Shown here: positions 21,484 to 33,873 of the stretch, in pieces
Position numbering within the stretch: position 1 is the first letter of the stretch
Layout of the letters: each line of letters begins with the position of its first letter
Assembly (NCBI RefSeq): GCF_026151205.1
Contig: NC_087074.1
Location: forward strand, 14,097,167 to 14,161,166
From: Bolinopsis microptera
Lineage: Eukaryota; Ctenophora; Tentaculata; Lobata; Bolinopsidae
Direction: 5' to 3'
Length of the DNA stretch: 64,000 nucleotides
Made by a program: the position numbers and the translations under genes
The notes under the pieces: model-generated
What the model saw: only the letters and a program-made list of their open reading frames with translations
Database searches by the model: none
Told to the model about the DNA's origin: nothing

Positions 21484-24400
21484 CAATAATCATTTCCCTG
21501 GCTATATTGTCAGAGTCATATGGTCAATGATGTAAAATGTAAAAATAATTTTTAATTGATAGTCTGATATTAATATATCAGGTAATTGTACTATATGGTT
21601 GATTGATTGGTTGATTGAAAGACCCGAGGGCTTTAAAACAGTTTTATTAAATATAAGTAATCTTCAAAATAATAATATTACAAACATAATATTACTTCTA
21701 AAGTTCTGAGTCTTTCAATTCATTATAATCCCTGATTTTCAAACGTTATTTCTACTCAGACTCTGATCACCCAACAGAACAGTCATTTGTCCCCAGACCA
21801 AGGACCACCAGATTACGATAATAAGATTTGTACCGACTAATAAGGTTCTGAAATATGCAGTCCATCCCACGAAGCCGTGCACTACCATCGTTACCATGGC
21901 AGCCCTAAATTATTCAGCGGGGAACTGAGACCCGAATAAGCACTCAGTCCAGTAGACAACATGGTCTATCGTCACCACTTTCAGAGTGGGTAGTCTTACA
22001 ACTAGTCCAAACCAACACGGTCACGTGACTGTATTAAAATTAATTAGAACTAGCTCAGGGCTGAGATTACCTCACTTCACTCAGGAAGTCTGCGTAGAAA
22101 TCCAACTCCGGAGGTATGGGGTGGAGAGAGCTTTACTCATTACTCTTGAGAGAGAAGTTGCTGTTTAGTAATTTAACCCCGTTAGTAGTAGTACTGGGAC
22201 CGTTCCCGTAGATAGCTTCAAGGACATGAAGCTACATAATTGGGTTCACAGATTATACTTGTAAGTACTAATAATATCGCCTAGAAGTTGAGGAGTGATG
22301 TTATTCGCTGATTATTTGTCGATTCCCCCGATTTCAGGGCATTGTAGCCGGTGTATCTGCATTCTGCAACCCCGTGGTACAGCCAGACTCTTATGTTGGT
22401 ACTAATCATGTTTCTGACGTCTGCGTGGAGTATTTTATCCGTTTTTTGAAATTCGAACCCAAATTTTGGTAGTAATCATTCGGAATGTTCCGCTTCTCTT
22501 GTGTTCATTTTATTGATTAACCTTTCGAAAAGAAACCCGTGGTTCATCTTAGTGTTCATGCATGGGTAGTAATTTGGATGTGACCGGCTTTAAATTTGTT
22601 GAAGTATCTTCTTCTGCCCTATTTTTACGCTACTTACGATCATTGGTGTTAGATTTCATGTTTTACGATAATATTGGCTCCAGGTCTCATTTTTCTTTCT
22701 TTGCATATGCATGTTTTATCCTAATAAGACTGCTGCAGGTACCCAAGTATAAAGTGCAGCCACTGTCAAATATTTGCTTAAAAACTCTGAGTGTCAAGTC
22801 AGCTGGTCGTGACGAGAAGTTTTGCGGAGCCGGGAACACTTTTATACCTTACACGGTTGCAATTCTCTCCGAATATGAACAGTGGCTGCCAAAAATCCAT
22901 TCCACATTCAGCTGCTAAAAATCACGAACACCATGTCGGCCGTGATTGCATTTTGATGAGACGAATTTTGGTGATAAAAAACAGAGCAGGAGTCGAGTTG
23001 AGAGCCTGGTGGTGGAAGGTCCTCTTCTCAAGGTTCTATCAGATCATATTGTTGCGGGGTTTACTCGTAATTTTATACTGTCTAGATGGCCCTCTCAGAT
23101 CTCTAGCATGGTTTTAACCTAATGCCAGCCCCATATGTGACCCCTCATAATTGTCTTGAAATCAAATCTATCGAGGTCTGCACCCTGTAACCTATTCATT
23201 AACTTCTCCACCTTTTGCTGCGATCTTTGATCAGGACTAAGATTTCCAATAAAAGTAATGATCTGCGATCTAGCTTCAGATCTTCTTCCATTCATCCGGG
23301 CATAACCGTACGCCCCTTTCAAGATGCTTTACATAGACATTTACTTGATTTTTATATCGTTTTTCTGCGGGTTCACGATCGCTCTAAAATCAGCCGCAAC
23401 AGGTGGAGCTCAACCACAATTGTCACTAATCCTGCAGAATGGTCTCCAACTCTTTCAATTTCCATGCTTCATCGCCCCTGCATAATGACTTTTCTTTACT
23501 AACACGGCACTAAATCATCCCCCGTACTGAAGTACACTGCCTCGTTTTAATCTATTTAACTATTAGATTTGAACTGTACCCAATCCTCGAATATCTGTTT
23601 GTTGGTTTGAAATGGGTTCAGATGGTTGGACGGTAATAGTACAGGGTTGGTGTGATGGTGGCGGTGGAATGTCAACATTTATTAGCTGTTATAATTAGGA
23701 TAATTACTTTATAATTAGGATAATTACTTTATAATTACTTTCCGTAATGAGGTTGCCGTCTCCTGACTGTTTAGGCAAAGTGGCCTAATGATTGTATCAT
23801 TACCACCACAGTCATGAGTTTAGTAGTCGATTGATTCAATTTCGTACCAATCGTCTTGATGATCGATAATTTGATGTGGCCTAGTGATATTGATATGAGA
23901 AATCGTTTTTACTGGTCATCCAACAAACTGCGAATCAAAATTATGTTTCGTAAAAAATAACAGAGAGTTTTGATACACGAATATCACCTCATATTTTAGT
24001 ATATAACACACTACTATTTGTACGCTAGTTCTGCAGCCCAACAAACCACCTTTATTTCCGGAGAGAAACGGGATCGCTTCTTCTCTCACGGCTGACTAAA
24101 TTTGGAAATTAGAATTCCTTACTCGATCTGGGTAATTCTGTAATTTTGTACTCATGATTCACATGTAGTAGATAGCGGGTTGAAGTTGTACGTGTAGTGT
24201 ACCCTCGTACCCTCCTCTATGGCAACAGCTTTAAATATAATTAATAACTGCGCGTATATACTATATTGGATATTTGATGGAAACCTCGAACTTAAACGCT
24301 AATCAAATCCTTTTGCTGTTGCACATAGCTTTTAAGGTAAAATGACGCTTTCGTGTGATCAAACCGCTGCCGTTAGACTCTACCGCGAGGGATTTTTAAA

Positions 24401-26115
24401 AACATGGTAAATGTGGCTATCTACCGTTAGATCTGTTATTACTACAAACGCCTGTATTCGTATCAATTCTCTAAATCACCTGCTTATACTCTGCCATATC
24501 TCGTCAAAGCAATCTCATCTGATTTTTTGTGATTAATTTCGAGGTTTGATTGATGTTAACGTTTGTTTCATAAAACCTTAGACCGCTTGTGAGAATATGT
24601 GGCATTACTTTCTGTGCAGCAGATTCGTTGTTTAATTTTGTACGCTACCACGACGATGTTGTTTCCACTTTAGAATTAGATTAATTGATTTTACTCCTTG
24701 AACATACATGTGATTTACCATACCATCCCTTTTATTAATTGTTTGCCCAGCTCTCTTCGCACCTGGACACACAAGATACCAGGATCACGCGAATACTGGA
24801 AATAAACCAACAAACACATGTCATGTTTCTCGGCCATAGGCTTGACAAAGTCTGAACCCGCCTGATATTAGTTTATAGGACTATGATTCGCCTTCAATGC
24901 AGCGTAATCATGCCCTGGTGACAAGGCACAATATTAATTATGATTGCAACAGACTGACAAGAAGGCCACCCGGAACCTCGTTCCACCCATTGTATTATTT
25001 CTCCCGGCCTCCCTAGTTGGCATAATACCTTCCTCTACCTTGTTGAAATGTTTACCAATTTTAATGGACTTTCGCGAGAACAACTCCTAAAGTTGATATT
25101 TAGTATTTACATTAATGTTCGCAGTGTATTGTCTAGTGGTCTGAGCGCTGTTTCTCAATTTGGTTTTGACCACCCGTGGTTAAATTGATACTGCTGTTCC
25201 AGTGCTTAAGTAGAATCTATTTCAGTAGCCTAGATCCTCATATTCTGGGGGCTATTTTCATTTTTTGTGGGATCTAATCGATAATCTAGCCGTAGATCTA
25301 AAATATTTGCTTTTCATAGGAATTCAAAGTCCGTCGTGATTTTTAATAACCTGATTGTTTCCATGCTTGTTTGTTTCAGAATAGAGTTGGGCTGTTGCTT
25401 TGTAGTATTATATCCTAAGATGGTGTTTTTGTCTCATATACGCTGATCTAACTGCGTACAATGCTATTACATTATTAATCGCTCGAGGCGCAGCCGAGCG
25501 CAGATTGATACAATAATCACACGAGGCGAAGCCGCGTTCGATTAATGTAGTTATTTATACATGTAGTTTGATTCGCTTATAAGTTCACGCTTCTGGTGTA
25601 ACAATCAACGAGATTAGTTTATAATCGCACCGACTATATTGTTAAGCTGGGCGGTGCTCAGCCTGTCATATCTTCAATCGGTGTTAATGAACATTAACTC
25701 ACTAACTCACTAGGTTGTCACTTGTTTATCGCTCACAAAACAGTGCGATTTGTTTATGATACTTCTTGTCAAGTCACAAGTTTTTTTAATAAGTTAATTT
25801 ATTTATTTAAAAAAAAAAGTATAATATGCAACCTACCCGGAGAGGGAAGTCGCAAGTTTTAAAACTTACATTTAGCCTGTAGGAGGAAATACCGAAAAAA
25901 TCTGGTGCGATTATGAAAAATATAACTTGCCGTCAAATAGGCCAAAAGTGAAGTTATAAGTTATAACTATAACTGTAAGTTTAATCTAATGATATGTATA
26001 CATAACGAACACTGAACAAATTGAAATTACCAGCATTAAAACAGTCTTTAAACCATTTCAGAAGTAATGATAGCTCTGCGATGACCATACTGCTTATATT
26101 CTAACTCAGATCAAG
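21484..26115. other. Long intergenic stretch, no gene recognised
   Basis: Contains a 20-bp duplication, ATAATTAGGATAATTACTTT, at about 23692-23731, one end of the GCTCAGCCTG repeat family at 25649-25670, and small palindromic patches such as CGAGGCGCAGCCGAGCG at 25483. ORFs at 22562-23117 (+) and 23119-23322 (-) have no recognisable domain. Confidence 0.45.
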
Positions 26116-26914
26116 ATGCTCAGCTTACTTCTCATCATTTATCTCCCGATTATTTGCTGGAGCCTCATCAGGTTGGAACAAGATGACACCGAGACTCCTT
26201 ATCAAGTTCTCATTTACTTCGGGGGCCCAGAGCTAATGTTTGCCGAACTCGACAACAATTTGTACGGCCCCGGCATTGTTGAGGCGTTGGAGAAGATTGA
26301 CGCAGAATATGATTTTGAGTCCATTTTAGGAGGAACCAATTTGACTTACAAAGTGGCAAACTGTAAAGAATTTTCAGTTTCTGATGCCATGGATTACCTG
26401 GAGAGTCAACTGTTGACTCGGAGATATGAAATTAAAGAACATAATAAAACATTCGTGCGGTCCGAACTTTCTCTCATTCTGGGACCCATCCATTTAATCG
26501 TCTTTCTAAAACCTTATTGCTATGCCAACCGCTACAATTGTATATTTGGGGTTGGTCGAATCTCAACCGCCTCCGCAAATGCAATCAGTGACGATTTCGT
26601 ATATCCATACGAACACAACAATCAAGTCACAAACAACATACTTCTCGACAATACCAGGGATGGCCCTGAACCTATTTTTAAACAGTTTTTCGATAAATTT
26701 CGGTGGAACTTCCAACAGATCTCGATCTTTGACCTCCGGGGGAGTGATAGTTATGAGCAGAGCCAAAGTCTTATTCTTGACTTGCAGAAATATGCGATCG
26801 ATCACTCTAAAAATCGGGTTTCCATTGGCTCTGACAAACACAACACAGAAACCACCCTCAACTACACCGATGCTAACGATTACCTGATCAATAAAGTTCC
26901 TTACGCTTGCAGAG
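26116..26914 (+). CDS. Orphan first exon: signal peptide plus receptor ligand-binding lobe
   Basis: A single exon of 266 codons plus one base. It starts with a signal peptide (MLSLLLIIYLPIICW) and continues with a periplasmic-binding-protein-like lobe of the receptor-family ligand-binding (ANF receptor) type. Key stretches are YQVLIYFGG, LGPIHLIVFL and FFDKFRWNFQQISIF; the last aligns in pattern with FLKHFKWEYKLTLIT of the guanylate cyclase exon at 44203-45046. It ends in AGAG|GTGGGT, leaving phase 1, the same phase as the end of that exon. No continuation exon was found between here and 44 kb. It may be an alternative first exon of the same cyclase gene, about 18.6 kb from its exon 2, or the remnant of a tandem duplicate. 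CTAACTCAG just upstream could be a 5'-UTR acceptor. Confidence 0.75.
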
Positions 26915-28990
26915 GTGGGTGCTTTATTTACTTATTTAATTAATTTACTTAATAATATAAAATATTTTAAAACTATTAATTCTATGTGTTCTTACTCGAG
27001 CCAAGCCCGCTTTTGGTATATCAATTATAGGACATGTTGTCAATTTTTAAAAAAATTTGGCAGTTTTTATGGCATAAATTGATGTTTTTAGAACGTTTTT
27101 GGTCAAGTACAAATTCATTGTTACAAGTTTTTCACGTACATTCAATCTTTGACTGATCGATCAGCCAATCGATCAATCAATTTGATTCATCAGTCAGCGA
27201 ATCTTTTAGCCAAAAAATTACAAAATTTAGACAACCATGATTTTTAAAAACAGGCATTTAGTATTTCCGAAAAGAATACGGTAATTTAAGGTGAAAGTAG
27301 AGACTATTAGATGAAAGGAGGGTTTATTTAATGAAAATCGGGGCTATTGGGCGAGGAATTTAGGGAATTGTCTTTTAAAGCAGGATGTCAATTGACATGA
27401 AACACGATAAGAGAAAAAGCTCCTAACCAAAAATGAATTTTTGGGACCACCCAGAACTCTGAACGAAATGAAGAGTATCCAGATGTACTTGGAGAAGCAG
27501 AGGGTGTAAATGGGAGAACCCTTACCCGGGACAGAAAGTGTCAGGGTTTTGTGGGAAGGGATTAGAAACCTTAGGAAACATTAGGACAAGTCCAAACTTG
27601 ATTAGTTGATTAGAGGTGTCCGATCCTACCCTCTATTGGTGGATCATGTACTGAAACAGTGAGCAGTCTACACCTACCGTGTTTAATTTTAATATAAATT
27701 ATTTCTTAAATTCGTAGTCCAGAATTCGTTTGTAATTTTGCAATCCAGTCGTTATTCTGTGGTCCTGGTTCATGATTTTTGTCGCCTACTTCTTAATCCT
27801 CACTCCGCGATCTTGGTCCGGAGAGCATTGTTTTCTTATGTTAGGTTATTAAATATTGTTCCTGGAATTGGCGGGGGACCAAAATGTGTAATAACTAATA
27901 TATATGTAACGGTGAATGTAGTAGTAAGTAACAGACCTACAAGTATAAGTTAGTTCATTAGAACGCGTGCAATACCAATATCCCAAACTGATCCAACCTG
28001 ATACAAGCCGATACACAGGTGTGATGATTTACATCATTCATTAGTACCCACAAGGCTATCTAGCTAGCTTGCTTTAGCCACGTCCCTTGATCCCTATAGC
28101 GTTTCGATTACCAACGTTGTTTCCTCAGTTTTGGACGAGTTTTGTGAGATGTTATTAATCACTGCAGCTTTCAGGTGAAAGTATAAGTATAACCATGGGG
28201 CTCAAAAAGGTTTATCATAATGGTTTATGTAACACTCTGCTGAGCTCGATAATAATTAATTAATAAAATCTTTATAGTTATACGTATTAACCACAAAATT
28301 CTGCTTCCTCACAAGAATCATCAATTAGCAAATCACGGTTTATCGTTGTTCCACTATAAGTATGAAGTAAAATATTCGTAACACCAGAGAAGATTGATTT
28401 TTTGGTGCCAGTAAAAACACATCAAATAACTTAGCAACAAGTTCAGTTACCCTAAGTAACCCGAGACGTGTACTGTGTAACTTTTAATTGGCGACGGTAA
28501 AGTGCGGTTTGAAAAATAATAATAAGTAAGGAAATATATAAATTATCGTTTTAAAAGGTTTACAAAATCGGGCAGATTTTAAAGGTGGTGCACGGTGGTG
28601 CAGCAGCGGGCACTTCTAGGATGTGGTAACTTACTGGCAACCCCTATTAACCCCTGGTAACCCCTGGTAACGTCCGAGATATTCTTAGTAATCCCTTGAT
28701 GACTCATGGTTATCTTTAGTAACCTACAAGTGAGCAGCAAGTTATCGGTGATTGATGTTATCTCTTATTAAATTGATTTTCCTAGTGACCCTTTCGTACC
28801 TGACCTAATGATTTGATTTGAAACTTTTACAAATAGTACATTATACAATACAGCAAAGAGAATTAATGGCAATCCTGATATCAGCCTATAATAATTGTGG
28901 CTCCTTGTTCTCTTAAGAACTCCTCAGTAATAAGCTACTACCAACCATGTTAGCAACAGCCAACATCATCAAATGTTATGCAATGATTCT
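26915..28990. other. Sequence after the orphan exon, no gene recognised
   Basis: AT-rich; searched for further receptor exons and none found. A short run of AACCCCTGGTAACCCCTGGT lies near 28645-28668. Confidence 0.4.
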
Positions 28991-29099
28991 GGGGCAACAT
29001 TTGTAGTGTTCCCGTTTATTGTGACAAGGAAAAGGCTCTTACCTGGATTAGGAGCCGTTTCCTTGTCACAACAAACGGGAACACTAAAAATTTAGCCCC
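28991..29099. repeat. Palindromic MITE-like unit
   Basis: 109-bp near-palindrome: GGGGCAACATTTGTAGTGTT and its approximate inverse AACACTAAAAATTTAGCCCC bound inner arms CCGTTTATTGTGACAAGGAA and TTCCTTGTCACAACAAACGG, with a loop around 29038-29050. Sequence just downstream, ACAATGCGACTAATAAATAA and GATCCGGATATTAC, recurs next to a half copy at 63484-63598, so this is a dispersed family. Confidence 0.75.
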
Positions 29100-29849
29100 G
29101 GAAACATTACAACAATGCGACTAATAAATAATGTTCCGATCCGGATATTACAGTTATGAAACGAGTCGTATTTTCATAACCACCGGCCACCTTACATATA
29201 AAGCCAAACCTTTAAGCTGCCCTAATTTGACACATAAAAAAGCCCATTCGCAATATCTTGACTCATTTTAGCAGCCTTAACAAGGCTATTTTTACTTTTA
29301 ACTTAGTTCACACAATACCACGTACAATACCTCGTCAACTAAATTAGTTTCTGGAGAATGTAAAATGTTTACATGCTCAGCACCTGTTGGTTTACTAACA
29401 TTTGTTTTACAATTTTAACAAAAATTAAACTGTTTGTCTCATTTTTTAGATTTTGAGAGCCATTCCAAATTTGGACACGAGTCTAAAGTCTTGCACAACC
29501 TGTACATAAAGGCCACAGGACAATGAGTACTATACAAGATGAGAGCTATTTGATCCGCGATATACAGGAGAGACCCTAAAAACTTGTTGTTAGAACATAG
29601 AAATTGCTTCAAACTTGCAAAGATTTTAGATAATCTGTCGCAAGCTCACAAGTCGGATTGGATACGATGTCACGTGATCATGACGGTTTTTCGCTCATCG
29701 TGAGCTTGTAGTATGTATTATGGAATAATTTATTGTAGAATTTCAATCAAATCTGAAGAACAAAATTTCGACAAAAACTTCAGTAAATTCAGTAAACTTT
29801 ATAGGTTTCGTCACCTTATGAGTAAAACTTTAATTTATTTTTGGAGATA
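29100..29849. other. Intergenic, no gene recognised
   Basis: AT-rich; the first 60 bases continue the dispersed family described for 28991-29099. No gene seen. Confidence 0.4.
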
Positions 29850-30250
29850 CCTTATCGAACATAATTATCACGGACATTACTTTCACGCTGAAGACCTTAG
29901 CTTGAATAATTATGTCCGTGAAAGTAATGTCTGTGGCATTAAGGTCCGTGAATAATAAAGTTCGGTAATTATTTCCAGTAATTTTAGTGTGTGTGTCCCT
30001 ACATATGTGTATTGTGTAGATATGTGTGACGTTGCTGATTACTATATTAGCTTATTAGTATACTAGGACAAATATAATCACTCATCAGTCACATTCTAGA
30101 GTTCAGAAAAAGAGTAAAACACTTATTAAAAAATTACCACAAATTTTCACAGTTTTTTGGAAATTTTTGGGCGGTCATGAGCGTGAATAATTATGGCCGT
30201 AAAAAATTTGGGCTGTGAAAACTTGTCTGTGACAATTATGTCCGATAAGG
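29850..30250. mobile_element. MITE with TA target duplication
   Basis: 401-bp element with inverted ends CCTTATCGAACATAATTATC and GACAATTATGTCCGATAAGG (one mismatch near the centre of each, plus G/A), flanked by TA. The interior repeats the theme AATTATGTCCGTGAAAGTAA in both orientations. No transposase. Confidence 0.8.
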
Positions 30251-30254
30251 TAGT

Positions 30255-30370
30255 AAGATAGTAACAGTGTATCTACTATAGTAACAGTGTAGTTACTATA
30301 GTAACAGTGTAGCTACCATAGTAACAGTGTAGCTACCATAGTAACAGTGTAGTTACCATAGTAACAGTTT
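30255..30370. repeat. 20-bp minisatellite (GTAACAGTGTAGCTACCATA)
   Basis: About six tandem copies of a 20-bp unit with C/T and T/A changes, directly abutting the MITE at 29850-30250. Confidence 0.95.
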
Positions 30371-32045
30371 TGTTAAAAACTTTAAACCCATTATATGACT
30401 GGAATATCACAGCAGCTAGAAGCTCCTGATGGTAGGCAATAAACCTATCATTCAGTTTCGCCATTTAATATACGTGCCATATAATATACGTGCAACAAGA
30501 TTTAATGAAATAAATCGGCTGCAATATGGACATATCAATCTTACTTTGATATGTCGTGTAGAAAGAGCAAATGTCATACACAATACAGAATACTGCAGGA
30601 AATCCTCTTCATATTGGAAGGAGTCTTTCAGATAGTCAGTTATGACCTGTTGTTCCTTTATAGCACGAAGATACATACTAAAATCTACACTAAATACATA
30701 CTAAGGGTAAACATTTGTTGTGTAATTACAGAATGTGTAGCTCTGTGGAAAAGGTGCCACATGTTACTAAGGGTAAACATTTGGCGATAGTTAGAGTGAG
30801 CTGTGTTACAGCCAAGCTGGTCCTTTTTAGCTGTATTGGATAGCCAGAACGATTATCTACAAGATGCACACTTGGAAATACTACGGGTGTGATTCACTCA
30901 GATTGTCGTACTGTGATCATGAACATCTGCTCGCGTTGCCAGGGGGTGATTAATGTCTTTTTCTTGATTCTTTTTTGTTTTGTAAATCCTCCTTTTGGCC
31001 AAATCTGATCGTGTTATTCGAAAATAGTTTCAACAGTTTCAACAGGTAAGTAATGAAATAATAATGCCGTTCATCTCTACTGAACCTATTCAACTAGGTA
31101 GTCATTTTCTTCCGGTCCATCTTTTTCTACTCTTTCTTTTCTCATCTTCCAGTTTGGTTACTGTTAGTAATTATTTTGTTTAGTAGTACTAGTTATTTTT
31201 CCGGCGGTTTATATAATTAATATATCTTGAGTTGCATTATTTCGTTAAACTGTCAGTCTCTGACAACTTTCGAAATCGAGTTAAAATATCAACCTCACTA
31301 AAATGACAATGTGTCGACTAAGGAAGATAAGTTGTAACCTAACTTAATGAGGAGATAGCCCTTCCTTGACATGACAGTCAATGCTGAGGTCCATGACATG
31401 AACACTGTTCATTGAACAAACTGTTAGTGTTTTGTGACATGGGAATTTTGTAGTTAAATCGTGAAAGGTTTAAACATTGAGCTGAAATCATGGATTGTAA
31501 ATTTGCAATTGTGCCCTAAAAACGTATAAGCACGTATTTATTAACAAATTTATGGTTGCCGAATGCTGCGTTTCAGGTTTCGCTTCCACCGATAAGATAT
31601 TAGCGCAGGTCACAGTGGTGAGCACATAAAAGCTGACTTAGCCCACGGTTAGCTTACTCGGTGAATAGTACTATTATATAATACATATGTATGAATATTA
31701 TAATTATGTATTAATTATTATAATTATATATATATGAATATTGAATAGTGCTACGTAATACGTATTATATATAATATATATGTAATGTAGTTCATGATTG
31801 ACGATGTCAACCCTTCTAGATCGTTGCTCTGCGAATTAACAGAGCAACGATCTCGATGCGAAGTAAAAATGATAGTTTGCACGGCGCGTCGAAGCGGCGA
31901 ATCCTCCAAGTAATGTAGCTAAGTACAAGCGAACATACTAAGTACAAGCGAACATACAAAAATATATAGGTATTGTATATATGCATATTTAAAATAGTAT
32001 TAATGTAGCTAGTTCCTTCTGAGGAAAGGATTGATGGTCCGGTTT
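30371..32045. other. Intergenic with a dispersed repeat near 31800
   Basis: ACTAAGGGTAAACATTTG occurs twice (30700 and 30764). 31799-31910 matches the interior of the repeat at 11417-11520: GACGATGTCAACCC, AGATCGTTGCTCTGCGA and GAAGCGGCGAA. No gene seen. Confidence 0.5.
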
Positions 32046-32330
32046 TAGTAGTGGCACTCTCGAGGCACTGTCGTGGCATTCTCGAGGCACTGTCGTGGCA
32101 CTGTCGTGGCACTGTCGTGGCACTGTCGTGGCACTGTCGTGGCACTGTCGTGGCACTGTCGTGGCACTGTCGTGGCACTGTCGTGGCACTATGGCGGCAC
32201 TATGGCGGCACTGTCGTGGCACTATAGCGGCACTATGGCGGCACTCTGGAGGCAGAAATGATAATAATGAAGGTATAATGATCGCTAGAGTGCCGCCATA
32301 GTGCCACCATAGTGCCGCGACAGTGCCGTC
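32046..32330. repeat. 11-bp minisatellite (GGCACTGTCGT) with inverted tail
   Basis: About eighteen copies of GGCACTGTCGT between 32053 and 32255, with later units changed to GGCACTATGGC. After a 35-bp gap, GTGCCGCCATAGTGCC and further units appear in reverse orientation (32290-32330), so the array ends in an inverted repeat that could fold on the preceding units. Confidence 0.95.
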
Positions 32331-33873
32331 GGGATCCAGATGTATGACCTTAATTTTAATAAATTTAAAAAATAATTAGTAGAGACTACAGATCATAATC
32401 AGATCTGTATGATTCCTGATTTTCGCACGACTTAACCAATTCGTTATAAGCCGATTGTTGCAATATTGAAATGTTTCATGTAAATCGTAATGCTAGATCT
32501 GGTTCATATACATATTATACAGTTTTGCTTTCTCGTCAAATTTTAAACGAAATGAAACTAACATTTTGACTCACAAACAAACTAGCTTGGACTAAAAAGA
32601 GAGTAATAAATAATTGAGGTATGTGACAGGATCTGACAGCAGCTACAGATCCTTAGCTAGAGCCTGCCTGTACAGCCTGCTACTTTTGTTAAGTTTTATT
32701 AAACTTAGTTATTACAATTTACATATAGTGGACGTGCCTGAAACGCTATGAATTCGCAGACTTTCTTAATTTAGTTTTGATTTAATGTTAAGTTCTTAGT
32801 TTAAATGGAGATAGCATGTTAGGACTTAAGAGCTCTGACACCGTCGTTTTATATTTGTAAGTAGTTGTATTTATTGCTGACAATGAGCTAGACATAAATA
32901 CCTCTAATTCTATAGTTGAGTGTATACGTGGGGTCCACAATTGACATTCTCCAGATTCCAGAAGTTATCAAATAACACGTGATAATACTTTACAGCCACC
33001 AACTCGCAAAATCCCGTCAGTTTGATAACTGTTATCTGTTATCACTATCAGCTCGTTTCATATCATTTCATAGAGTTTCACAAGCAGATTTTACGCTTTA
33101 AAATAGCAGCTGTTCGTTATGGCCCCCTGCTCTCGTCAAGACTGAATACGCCATCATTAATCATAGTTGAAACTTTTTGTATCTTGCTTGTATTGAGTAA
33201 TTAAATAAAACGTATCTTAACAATAATTAACATTATAATATACAACATATTATTGATAGGCCTTATTTAAACATGCTCACTAGATAATTGCACCTGCTGA
33301 AAGTGATAAAAACTCAACTAAAAAGGTATTGTCACCCCCGTTAACAATGTGCCTACCACCGAGTACTGGAAGGGTAGTTCATACCGAGTATCTACTGTTA
33401 CAATAGTCAAAATGTCAGGTTTAGGAATAACTCAGTATATTGTCACGAGTAGTTGACACAGTGACACTGACACAGCTGTCTTGTAAGAGCTTATTATTTG
33501 TTTATTTACTGTCATTTCGGGTTTTTCGCGTGATTGTAATGCTATCTGCTGTTCAAGTGTTACAGTTTTTAGGTACCTATAACACAATATGATTTTGACA
33601 GTAAGCAGCAGCTATCATCACATACGTAACATGAATATTTGTAACGGGAATCTTCGTGATCAATCTTTTAAAATAAAACGTCACGAGTAGGTAGTTGAAC
33701 AGAAGTCATAGATCGAATACACAAAACTATGATAATAATAATATTCTACTCCTTTATTTTTTTTTGGAAAACGAAATTAGATATATACAGAATAGTATTA
33801 CAGGTTATATTATATAATGAATATCATCATGATCATTGTCAAAAATAAAAACCAGTCCATGGGACTGAAAAAA
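32331..33873. other. Intergenic, no gene recognised
   Basis: AT-rich 3' flank of the retroelement ORF on the minus strand. Nothing else supported. Confidence 0.4.

Noticed and set aside
22562-23322. ORFs of 118, 108 and 67 codons
   Set aside because: Overlapping frames on both strands, no recognisable family, and the minus-strand ORF lacks an ATG at its start.
32046-32260. Long low-complexity ORFs over the 11-bp array
   Set aside because: The same array is open in several frames on both strands; this is an effect of the unit, not of coding selection.
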